Origin: Microbacterium psychrotolerans
GTDB taxonomy: Bacteria > Actinomycetota > Actinomycetes > Actinomycetales > Microbacteriaceae
DNA length: 64,000 bases
Direction: 5' to 3'
NCBI RefSeq assembly: GCF_031085295.1
Contig: NZ_JAVFWO010000001.1
Location: 62,001-126,000 of the forward strand
The notes beneath the pieces were generated by a model. It was given only the letters and a program-made list of their open reading frames with translations. It was not told the origin of the DNA and ran no database searches. The translations under genes were made by a program, and so were the position numbers. Within the stretch, counting starts at the first letter, position 1. Each line of letters starts with the position of its first letter. This document shows positions 50,932 through 58,508 of the stretch, in pieces.

Positions 50932-52776
50932 ATGCGCACGTCGATCGCGACGGTCTGCTTGAGCGGAACGCTCGACGAGAAGCTCATCGCGGCGAGCACC
51001 GCGGGATTCGACGGAGTCGAGATCTTCGAGCCCGATCTCATCGCTTCGCCCCGCTCGCCGGAGGAGATCCGCGACCGCGCGGGCGAGCTCGGACTCACCC
51101 TCGACCTCTACCAGCCCTTCCGCGACTTCGAGGGTGTGGGGCCCGAACTCCTCGAACAGAACCTGCGGCGCGCGGCGGCGAAGTTCGCCCTCATGAACCG
51201 CCTGGGCATCGGGACGATGCTGCTGTGCAGCAACGTCGCGACGGCGCGCAGCGGCGACGAGCAGCTCTCCGCCGCTCAGCTGCGCCAGCTGGGCGATGTC
51301 GCGGATCGGTTCGGGGTTCGCGTCGCGTACGAGGCGCTCGCCTGGGGGCGGTTCGTGGACAGCTATGAAGCTGCCGCGCGTATCGTGCGGCTCGCCGATC
51401 ATCCCCGCCTCGGCCTCTGCCTGGACAGCTTCCACATCCTGTCCCGTGGCCACAATCCCGAGGCGATCGAGACCATCCCGGCCGAGAAGATCTTCTTCGT
51501 CCAGATGGCGGATGCCCCGCTGCTCTCCCTCGACGTGCTGTCGTGGAGCCGCCACCATCGCTTGTTCCCCGGTGAGGGCGGGTTCGACCTGGGGACGTTC
51601 ATGGCGCACCTCGTGCGCACCGGCTACGACGGCCCCGTGTCGCTGGAGATCTTCAACGACACCTTCCGCCAGGCCGACCCGCTGGCGACGGCCATCGATG
51701 CGCGGCGGTCGCTGCGCTGGCTGGAACACGAGACGGCCGCCGCGCTGGGCGCTCCTGCCGGCGGTCGCGCCGCGCGCATGTCGACGGCGGGCCTGCCGGA
51801 GGTCGATCCTCCCGCCGACGTCAACTACGTGGAGCTGCGCACCGACGAGGTGCCGGAGCTCCGGCGGCTTCTGACGCAGCTCGGCTTCCGACCCCACGGC
51901 GAGCACCGCACCAAGCCCGTGGAGCTCTGGACCCACGGTGCCGCTCGGGTCGTTCTGGGCGCTCCGGACTCCGGCCGTCCGCAGCCGACCGTCGCGGGCA
52001 TCGGCCTCTCGGTCGGCGATCCGTCGCGCGCGCTGCGCAGAGCGAGGGAGCTGTTCGCCCCCGAGGTGCCGCGCGCCGAAGGTGAGGGCGACGAGCCGCT
52101 GGTCGGGGTGAGCGCTCCCGACGGCTCCGAGGTCTTCTTCGGCGCCGGACGAGGAGCGCAGCCCATGTGGGTGAGCGAGTTCGGCACGCCCGACGGCGAC
52201 GACGCGGGCATGATCGAGCGCGTCGACCACCTCAACCTCGCTCAGCCCTGGCAGCACTTCGACGCCGCGGTGCTCTTCTTCCACTCCGTCCTCGACCTGC
52301 GCACGGAGGCTTCGGTCGAAGTGGCCGCCCCCGTCGGCCTGGTGCGGAGCCAGGTGCTCCGCAGCCGGAACGACGTGCTGCGGATCGCACTGAACCTCGT
52401 GCCCTCCGGAGCCGGCGAAGACGCGATCCTGCCGCAGCACATCGCGTTCGCGACGGCCGACGTCCTCGAGCTCGCACGCGCCGCCCGCGCGCGCGGCTTC
52501 CGGCCCCTCGACATCCCGTCGAACTACTACGACGACATCGAGGCGCGCTATCAGATCGACCCCGCGCTCCTGCATGACCTCAGGGAGCTGAACGTCATGT
52601 ACGACCGTGACGATGCCGGAGAGTTCCTTCACTTCTACACGCATCCGATCGGGACGGTGTTCCTCGAGGTCGTCGAGCGACGGGGCGCGTACGCGGGCTA
52701 CGGGGCGCTCAACGCACCGGTCCGCCTGGCGGCGCAGTACCAGCACCGTCGCGCCGGCGAGGGAGTTCTCACGTGA
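50932..52776 (+). CDS. qsuB: QsuB-type 3-dehydroshikimate dehydratase
   Basis: The 614-residue protein has the two-part layout of bacterial QsuB. The N-terminal TIM barrel of the sugar isomerase/AP endonuclease type (about 1-270) has MRTSIATVCLSGTLDEKLIAASTAGFDGVEIFEPD, VAYEALAWGRFVDSYEAA, LGLCLDSFHILSRG and SLEIFNDTFR, with metal ligands E, D, H and E. The C-terminal part (about 290-614) is 4-hydroxyphenylpyruvate-dioxygenase-like VOC sequence (ERVDHLNLAQP, LPQHIAFATADVLELA, IGTVFLEVVER). The enzyme dehydrates 3-dehydroshikimate to protocatechuate. ATG 50932 has GGGAGG. It overlaps the shikimate dehydrogenase gene by 4 bp. Confidence 0.9.
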   Translation: MRTSIATVCLSGTLDEKLIAASTAGFDGVEIFEPDLIASPRSPEEIRDRAGELGLTLDLYQPFRDFEGVGPELLEQNLRRAAAKFALMNRLGIGTMLLCSNVATARSGDEQLSAAQLRQLGDVADRFGVRVAYEALAWGRFVDSYEAAARIVRLADHPRLGLCLDSFHILSRGHNPEAIETIPAEKIFFVQMADAPLLSLDVLSWSRHHRLFPGEGGFDLGTFMAHLVRTGYDGPVSLEIFNDTFRQADPLATAIDARRSLRWLEHETAAALGAPAGGRAARMSTAGLPEVDPPADVNYVELRTDEVPELRRLLTQLGFRPHGEHRTKPVELWTHGAARVVLGAPDSGRPQPTVAGIGLSVGDPSRALRRARELFAPEVPRAEGEGDEPLVGVSAPDGSEVFFGAGRGAQPMWVSEFGTPDGDDAGMIERVDHLNLAQPWQHFDAAVLFFHSVLDLRTEASVEVAAPVGLVRSQVLRSRNDVLRIALNLVPSGAGEDAILPQHIAFATADVLELARAARARGFRPLDIPSNYYDDIEARYQIDPALLHDLRELNVMYDRDDAGEFLHFYTHPIGTVFLEVVERRGAYAGYGALNAPVRLAAQYQHRRAGEGVLT

Positions 52777-53702
52777 CGGGGCGCGACGCCGACGGATCGA
52801 CTCCCCACGCACCCCGCGACCGCTATGTCGTCGGGCTGATCGGCGAAGGCATCACCGCGTCGCTGACGCCCGCCATGCACGAGACGGAGGCGCGCGCGCT
52901 CGGCCTCGGCTACGAGTACCGCATCTTCGATCTCCTGGAGCTGGGCCGTCCGGCAGAGGACGTCGGCGCCCTCCTCTCCGACGCGCAGTCCGCCGGCTTC
53001 GCGGCGATGAACATCACGCACCCGTGCAAGCAGCTCGTCCTCGACCTGGTGGACGAGCTCGACACGGATGCCGCGCACCTGCGCGCCGTGAACCTCGTGG
53101 TGTTCGACGCCGGCCGCCTGCGCGGCTACAACACCGACTGGCTCGGCTACCGCGACGGCCTCATCGCGGGCCTGCCCGACGCGTCGTTCCAGCGGGTGGT
53201 GCAGATCGGCTGCGGCGGCGCAGGCGCTGCCACCGCCTACGCGCTGCTGTCGGAGCGCGCGGAGCGGCTCGACCTGTTCGACGCCGATCCGCGCCGTGCG
53301 GACGAGCTCGCCGCCCGCATGCGGAGCCGGTTCCCGACGCAGGTCATCACGACGCTCGCGCCCGACCAGCTGGCGCCCGCCATCGCGGCCGCCAGCGGGA
53401 TCGTCCATGCGACGCCGATGGGGATGCTCCACCATCCCGGGGTCGCGTTCGACCTCGACCTGCTCCGGCAGGAGGCGTGGGTGTCGGACGTCGTCTACCG
53501 GCCTCTCGAGACCGAGCTCATCCGGGAGGCCGCACGGCGAGGACACCCGGTGCTCGACGGCGGGAGGATGGCCGTCGGACAGGCATGCGCTAGTCTCCAG
53601 ATCATCACGGGCATCCAGCCTGATCGCGACAGAATGCAGCGGCACTTCCGTGGGCTCATCAGCGCCGAGGAGCGGTCGGAGACGGGGAAGGGCGGTCGAT
53701 GA
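52773..53702 (+). CDS. Shikimate/quinate dehydrogenase (AroE family)
   Basis: The 309-residue protein has the AroE signatures: GLIGEGITASLTPAMHE, NITHPCKQ with catalytic K86, GYNTDWLGYRDGL, the NAD(P) loop GCGGAGAATAYALL, VHATPMGM, DVVYRPLET and GGRMAVGQA. It interconverts shikimate and 3-dehydroshikimate, or quinate and dehydroquinate. Coupling to qsuB and absence of biosynthetic neighbours suggest a catabolic QsuD-like role with NAD+. The substrate loop reads S-L-T-P, where biosynthetic enzymes usually have S-x-S-P; a Thr here is seen in quinate-using members. GTG 52773 lies inside the qsuB stop. Confidence 0.85.
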   Translation: MTGRDADGSTPHAPRDRYVVGLIGEGITASLTPAMHETEARALGLGYEYRIFDLLELGRPAEDVGALLSDAQSAGFAAMNITHPCKQLVLDLVDELDTDAAHLRAVNLVVFDAGRLRGYNTDWLGYRDGLIAGLPDASFQRVVQIGCGGAGAATAYALLSERAERLDLFDADPRRADELAARMRSRFPTQVITTLAPDQLAPAIAAASGIVHATPMGMLHHPGVAFDLDLLRQEAWVSDVVYRPLETELIREAARRGHPVLDGGRMAVGQACASLQIITGIQPDRDRMQRHFRGLISAEERSETGKGGR

Positions 53703-54361
53703 GCGATCAGCTGAGCGATGTGCGCGAGACGGCGACCACGGAGCGTGCGGTCCGCACGCAGGACGACATCCTCCGGGTGGCCACCGCCGAGTTCGCCGCC
53801 AACGGGTACGCCGGGGCGCGCGTCGACGAGATCGCCGCGCGCACGCGCACCACCAAGCGGATGATCTACTACTACTTCGGCTCGAAGGAAGGGCTCTACC
53901 TCGCCGTGCTGGAGCGGGTGTACGCGCAGATCCGCCAGGTCGAGCGCGGCATCCACGTCGAGGAGCTGTCGCCGGATGCCGCCCTGCGGACGATCGCCGA
54001 GGCCACCTACGATCACCACACGACGCACGAGGCGTTCATCCAGCTGGTCAGCATCGAGAACATCCACCGCGCCGAGCATCTGCGCCAGTCCGAGACGATC
54101 CTGCGCGAGAACGCCACCGCCATCACGCTCCTCGAGCAGGTCATCGAGAGGGGCGTGCGCGCGGGCATCTTCCGCGACGACGTCGATGCCGTGGACGTCC
54201 ACATGATGATCAGCGCCTATGCCTGCTTCCACGTCGCCAATCGCCACACCTTCGCCGCCATCTTCGAGCGGGACATGCTGGACCCGGATCTTCAGGACTC
54301 CCACCGGCGCCTGATCGGCGACATGGTCGTCGCGACGATGACGGCCCGCCGGGGCAGCTGA
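53699..54361 (+). CDS. TetR-family regulator of the qsuB operon
   Basis: The 220-residue protein has a TetR helix-turn-helix (ILRVATAEFAANGYAGARVDEIAARTRTTKRMIYYYFGSKEGLYLAVL) and a helical ligand domain with TTHEAFIQLVSIENIHRAEH, typical of TetR proteins next to aromatic catabolism genes. It is the third gene of the qsuB operon and overlaps the dehydrogenase stop by 4 bp. It may bind the palindrome at 50852 and add a second layer of control to that of the IclR proteins. Confidence 0.85.
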   Translation: MSDQLSDVRETATTERAVRTQDDILRVATAEFAANGYAGARVDEIAARTRTTKRMIYYYFGSKEGLYLAVLERVYAQIRQVERGIHVEELSPDAALRTIAEATYDHHTTHEAFIQLVSIENIHRAEHLRQSETILRENATAITLLEQVIERGVRAGIFRDDVDAVDVHMMISAYACFHVANRHTFAAIFERDMLDPDLQDSHRRLIGDMVVATMTARRGS

Positions 54362-54379
54362 GCGCCGCGACAGCTGGCG

Positions 54380-55147
54380 TCAGCCCGAGCCGGGCCTGAG
54401 TGACGCGAGCCGCCGGGTCAGGGTCAGGGCAGCCGTGCGGAGCGCCTGAGCGACGCGTTCCGCTTTCAGGTCGTCGGCTTGGCCCGAGACCGACACCGCC
54501 CCCGCGAGCGCGCCCCCCGGTGCCAGAACCGCGACCGCGGTGCAGCACAGGCCGGCCGCGAACTCCCCCGCCTCCGCGGCCAGTCCGTCTCGCGTGATCG
54601 CCGTGAGCTGATGCCGCAGCACCTTCGCATCGGTGATGGTGTCTGCGGTCCACGACGTCAGTCCCGCGGCGAGGACGTCGTCGATGTCCGACGGCGGGGC
54701 GTACGCGAGCACCGCCTTGCCGAGCGCTGTCGCGTGCAGGGGAAGCCGTGCTCCCGTCTGGACGGTCGACGGCTCGGGGGCTCGGCCGCGCATCACGGCG
54801 ATGCACACGACCTCGTCGCCGTCGCGGATGCCCAGGTGGACGTTCCCCCCGGTCTGGTTGCGGAGGTCTGCCATGACGGGGAGCGCGGCGATCCTGAGCT
54901 CTCGCGGCTGCTCCGCGAGCTGGCCCAGTTCGAACAGCCGGAGGCCCAGATGGATCAGCTTGCCGTCCCGTTCGAGGTAGCGCTGGCGGATCAGGGTCGC
55001 GACCAGCCTCGAGACCGTCGATTTCGGCAGACCGGCGCGATGGGCGAGCTCGGAGATCCCCATCCCCCTGTCGTCGCCGTCGAACGCCTCGAGGATGCAG
55101 GTCATCCGGTCGAGGACGCCGACCGCGTCGCCGGCGACGTCGGGCAT
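54380..55147 (-). CDS. IclR-family regulator (second gene of doublet 2)
   Basis: The 255-residue protein has a winged helix (VGVLDRMTCILEAFDGDDRGMGISELAHRAGLPKSTVSRLVATL) and an effector domain (HATALGKAVLAYAPPSDID). It begins 3 bp after the stop of the first gene of its doublet. It is closest within this window to the IclR protein at 49262. Its gene converges on the TetR gene with an 18-bp gap. The ligand is not known. Confidence 0.9.
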   Translation of the reverse strand: MPDVAGDAVGVLDRMTCILEAFDGDDRGMGISELAHRAGLPKSTVSRLVATLIRQRYLERDGKLIHLGLRLFELGQLAEQPRELRIAALPVMADLRNQTGGNVHLGIRDGDEVVCIAVMRGRAPEPSTVQTGARLPLHATALGKAVLAYAPPSDIDDVLAAGLTSWTADTITDAKVLRHQLTAITRDGLAAEAGEFAAGLCCTAVAVLAPGGALAGAVSVSGQADDLKAERVAQALRTAALTLTRRLASLRPGSG

Positions 55148-55150
55148 GCT

Positions 55151-55891
55151 TCAGGCCACCTGCAGTGCCAGCCGATGGGTGAGAGCGAGAGCCGCATGAC
55201 GCACGAGGGGCGCCATCCGCTTCGGATCCATGTCCGCCACGGGGCCCGCGACCGAGATCGCGGCCAGAGGCAGTCGCTCCGGCGAGAGCACGGGGCTGGC
55301 GACCCCGACGACCCCGGGAAAGGTCTCGCAGCGGTCGATGGCCACCGACTCCGCCCGCACCGACGCGAACTCCTTCTCGAGAGTGTGCCGCCGTTCGGCA
55401 TCGAGACCGGTGATGACACTGCCGAGAACCCCCTCGTCGACGGTGAAAGCCAGCACGGCCTTGCCGAGGGCGGTCGTCGCGGACGGCACACGGACCCCGG
55501 CGCGAGAGGGGACCGGACGCAGCCGCCCGCGGACCGAGATCACCGACAGCATGTCGCGTCCCTCCTGGACCGCGACGTTGAGGTGCTCGCCCGTCGCGTT
55601 GAAGAGCTCGGCCAGCACGGGGAGAGCGGCGGCACTGAGCCGGCGGGGCGTGCTGGCGCGTGCGCCGAGCTCGAACAGCCGCAGGCCGATGGCGACTCCT
55701 TCCTCGGTGCGCACGAGGTAGCGCTGGCGCACGAGGTCGCCGACGAGTCGCGAGACGGTCGACTTGGGGATGCCGGTGGCCAGCGCGAGCTGGGTGATCG
55801 TCGTCGACCCGTGCGACTCGCGGGCGGTGTCGAGGATGGCGAGGATCCGGTCGAGCACAGACACGGGCTCGTCGCTGAGGGCGGATCGCAT
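55151..55891 (-). CDS. IclR-family regulator (first gene of doublet 2)
   Basis: The 246-residue protein has a winged helix (EPVSVLDRILAILDTARESHGSTTITQLALATGIPKSTVSRLVGDL) and an effector domain (TTALGKAVLAFTVDEG, GVASPVLSPERLPLAAISVAGP). Long shared blocks with the protein at 50034 (QRYLxRTEEGVAxGLRLFELGARAS and ASPVLS) show that they are paralogues. A perfect IclR motif lies 62 bp upstream of its ATG, so autoregulation is likely. Confidence 0.9.
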   Translation of the reverse strand: MRSALSDEPVSVLDRILAILDTARESHGSTTITQLALATGIPKSTVSRLVGDLVRQRYLVRTEEGVAIGLRLFELGARASTPRRLSAAALPVLAELFNATGEHLNVAVQEGRDMLSVISVRGRLRPVPSRAGVRVPSATTALGKAVLAFTVDEGVLGSVITGLDAERRHTLEKEFASVRAESVAIDRCETFPGVVGVASPVLSPERLPLAAISVAGPVADMDPKRMAPLVRHAALALTHRLALQVA

Positions 55892-55952
55892 GTGTGCAGT
55901 ATCCGTCGGCGCGGGGGGCGCGGCAAGCGTGCGCGGCGGGACAGCGCCGATG

Positions 55953-55971
55953 GTTCCACCCAGTGGGACAC
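55953..55971 (+). promoter_or_regulatory. Putative IclR operator G
   Basis: GTTCCACCCAGTGGGACAC is the most symmetrical copy (GTTCCAC/GTGGGAC around CCA) and fits the consensus completely. It lies upstream of the first gene of IclR doublet 2. Confidence 0.65.
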
Positions 55972-56004
55972 AAGGAATCGGACGGATGGCCGGCGCGACG
56001 AAAC

Positions 56005-56043
56005 GGGGGCCCGGACCCGTCGGAACGACGCGCCCGGGCCCCC
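56005..56043. terminator. Hairpin after the ThuA-like gene
   Basis: GGGGGCCCGG and CCGGGCCCCC form a perfect 10-bp stem with a 19-base loop, 36 bp after the stop codon of the ThuA-like gene on the minus strand. Confidence 0.5.
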
Positions 56044-56078
56044 GCCTCTCCCACCGTGGAGGCTCTCTTCCGCCTCGG

Positions 56079-57044
56079 TCAGACGGTGCAGAAGGGCTTG
56101 ATGCCCATGGCGCTCTCCAGGCCCTCCATGACGTGCTGCTTGAAGAACTCGTCGCCGGGGAGGGGTGCGTCGGTCCAGGCCGCGGCGTCGTGACCGAGGG
56201 TCGTCAGCCAGGACCGGCCGCCGTCGTAGTACTGGCACCAGCTCACCGGGTGGGACTCGCCGTGGCCGGCCGGTGTGGCCTCGCTCGTCGCCTTGTCGAC
56301 CTCGAGGAGGACGTTGACGAAGCTCGGGTAGGGCGTGAGGTTGTACCACTCGTCCTTGAACGCCCAGGTCTCGGGCATGAACGACGTCGACACGTCACGG
56401 TTGTTGATCGTCTCGACCGTGCCGTCGCGGTTGGGGCCGTGGTTGTAGAAGTTCGCCCCGCCCAGCAGGCCCTCGTAGTACTGCCACGAGTACTCCGCAC
56501 CGAACGCGTTGTGGATGCCGACGAAGCCGCCGCCGCCGCGCATGTACTGCATGAGCGCCGTCTGGGCCGTGTCGTCGAGGGTGTCGCGGTTGGAGCTCAG
56601 GAACACGACCGCCTGGTAGTTGTTCAGTCGGAACTGGGACAGGTCCTCGGTGTAGTCCGCAGCGATCCCCCGCTCGGCCGCCCAGGCGATCAGGGCGGAC
56701 TGCGCGACGTTGTTCGCGTTGAGCGGTGGGTTCAGTCCGGGCGCGAGCGGGCTGCCGAGGTGGGCGTGACGGGGTCCGGCCGTGCGGCTCCAGATGAGGA
56801 TGCGCTTGGGCTCACCGTCCGTCCAGCCGTTGCCCCACTCGTGGTAGCAGGACGGGTCCGCCCCGCGGCACACGCCGTAGTCCTTGATCTCGTCGAGGTA
56901 GATCTGACTGGCGGTGGCCGGCTGGCCGCCGAGGCCGTTGCCGTTGCCCTTGTCGGCCCCCGTCGCGGTTCCGGCGAGGACGATGCCGGCGCCGAGCGCC
57001 GCCGCGGCGACGAGCGCGACGCCGGAGCGTAGTAGCGATCTCAT
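56079..57044 (-). CDS. Secreted ThuA-like protein
   Basis: The 321-residue protein has a signal peptide (SLLRSGVALVAAAALGAGIVLAGTATGA) and one ThuA-like domain: RILIWSRTAGPRHAHLGSPLAPGLN, YTEDLSQFRLNNYQAVVFLSSNRDTLDDTAQTALMQYMRGGGGFVGIHNAFGAEYSWQYYEGLLGG and HPVSWCQYYDGGRSWLTTLGHD. The fold is related to class I glutamine amidotransferases. Members are linked to sugar use (named from trehalose utilisation) but their reaction is mostly unknown. ATG 57044 has AAGGAG. The IclR motif at 57204 lies upstream, so it may belong to the same regulon. Confidence 0.8.
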   Translation of the reverse strand: MRSLLRSGVALVAAAALGAGIVLAGTATGADKGNGNGLGGQPATASQIYLDEIKDYGVCRGADPSCYHEWGNGWTDGEPKRILIWSRTAGPRHAHLGSPLAPGLNPPLNANNVAQSALIAWAAERGIAADYTEDLSQFRLNNYQAVVFLSSNRDTLDDTAQTALMQYMRGGGGFVGIHNAFGAEYSWQYYEGLLGGANFYNHGPNRDGTVETINNRDVSTSFMPETWAFKDEWYNLTPYPSFVNVLLEVDKATSEATPAGHGESHPVSWCQYYDGGRSWLTTLGHDAAAWTDAPLPGDEFFKQHVMEGLESAMGIKPFCTV

Positions 57045-57418
57045 GTGATCTCCTTCGATCAGTCGAGGTGGTCCTCGGGGAGTCGAAGCGCGATCGCCGC
57101 ACTCGGCCGATGACGGCCTCCGATCCCGCCTGGGAGCGGGAACCCGGATCGACCCTCGGGTTGCTGCGAATGTAGGCGGGCCGCCACGGCGTCGGCAACG
57201 CGCGTTCCACCCAGTAAGCCAGCCGCCGCTGCGGCGCGTCGGCGGGCGGCGGTTGCACAGGCAGACCATCCCCGCAACCCCTCGGGTCAACCGCGTCGGC
57301 CGGGCTAGATTCAGGCTGACGGCTGAGCGCCGGGCCGACCCGTGCCCGCGGCGTTCACGATCGTACGGACGCCTTCCACGCGGAGCGACCCGACGACATG
57401 CCGTGGGAGGTGCCGCTG
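57045..57418. other. Intergenic region between the ThuA-like and CorA-type genes
   Basis: These 374 bp carry no convincing gene. Visible elements are the IclR motif at 57204-57222, a TAGATT -10-like element at 57306 facing the CorA-type gene without a good -35 box, and the GGAGG (57406) of that gene. Confidence 0.5.
57204..57222 (+). promoter_or_regulatory. Putative IclR operator H
   Basis: GTTCCACCCAGTAAGCCAG matches 16 of 19 positions and shares its first 12 bases with operator G. It lies 160 bp upstream of the ThuA-like gene. Confidence 0.45.
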
Positions 57419-58471
57419 ATGCCGCAACCGTCACAGGAGCAGAACGAGTCCGCCACGAACGACCCCGCGCCGGAGGACACCGACGAGGAGTCGCTCCGCA
57501 TCTTCATCGTCGGCAGCGAGATCGAGCCGCTGACGGATGCCGCGCTGGAGGACGTGCCACCCATCGTCCGCCGCATGCGGCGCAAGGACGAGTTCATCTG
57601 GCTGCACCTGCTCGATCCGGACGAAGACACGGTGCGACGCGCCCGCGACGTGCTCGGCATCCATCCCACCGCCGTCGCCGACGTCGTCTCACGCCGGCAG
57701 CAGCCCAAGGTGCAGAAGTTCGACGAGCACCTCTTCGTCATGCTCTGGAACGTGCTCCACACTCCCGACGAGGCGCTCGTGCTGGGGGAGACGTTCCTCT
57801 ACATCGGCGAAGGCTGGCTGCTGACCGTGCAGCGCGGCAACGGCGGCGAGCCCCCCGATCTGCCGGAGCTGCTCGAAGAGGCGCCCGACCAGGCACGCAC
57901 CGACACGATGCCTGCGGCGTACTCGATCATGGCTGAGATCGTCGACGGCTATGCCAGCTCTGCGGCGGCCGTCGAGTCCGCCCTCGAAGAGCTCGAGGAG
58001 CAGGTCTTCAGCGAGAGCGAGCGCGAGGATCACCACCGCATCTACCGCATCCGCAAGGACATCGGGCGCGTGGACCGGGCGGTGTCGAGCATCGCCGCCG
58101 CACTGCACGAGAGCACCCGGCACCTCGAGACGCTCACCGTCGGCAGCGAGCCCATCCTGCCGTACCTGCACGACCTGCTCGACGACGCGGCCGGAACCGC
58201 CGCCCTCATCAACAACCAGAGCAAGGGCCTGGACGCGATCCTGTCCAGCTACGAGAACAACGTCGCGGCACGGCAGAACCAGGACATGCGCACCATCTCG
58301 GCATTCGCCGCCCTCCTCGCGGTGCCGACCCTCATCGCCGGCCTCTACGGCATGAACTTCAAGAACATCCCGCTCGTGCAGTGGCAGTACGGGTGGATCG
58401 TGATCGGACTGACCATCGTCGTCCTCGATCTCGTGATCTACGGGCTCTTCAAGCGCCGCCGGTGGCTCTGA
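57419..58471 (+). CDS. corA: CorA-family divalent cation channel
   Basis: The 350-residue protein has a large N-terminal cytoplasmic domain with long acidic helices (SAAAVESALEELEEQVFSESEREDHHRIYRIRKDIGRVDRAVSSI) and two C-terminal membrane helices. The first (TISAFAALLAVPTLIAGLYGMNF) ends in the YGMNF motif that forms the pore entry for Mg2+ or Co2+. ATG 57419 is chosen for its GGAGG eight bases upstream; ATG 57398 is possible. It has no obvious link to the neighbouring genes. Confidence 0.9.
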   Translation: MPQPSQEQNESATNDPAPEDTDEESLRIFIVGSEIEPLTDAALEDVPPIVRRMRRKDEFIWLHLLDPDEDTVRRARDVLGIHPTAVADVVSRRQQPKVQKFDEHLFVMLWNVLHTPDEALVLGETFLYIGEGWLLTVQRGNGGEPPDLPELLEEAPDQARTDTMPAAYSIMAEIVDGYASSAAAVESALEELEEQVFSESEREDHHRIYRIRKDIGRVDRAVSSIAAALHESTRHLETLTVGSEPILPYLHDLLDDAAGTAALINNQSKGLDAILSSYENNVAARQNQDMRTISAFAALLAVPTLIAGLYGMNFKNIPLVQWQYGWIVIGLTIVVLDLVIYGLFKRRRWL

Positions 58472-58508
58472 CCGGTCGGTGCATGCCGGCGCCGTCGTGC
58501 CGGCGCCG

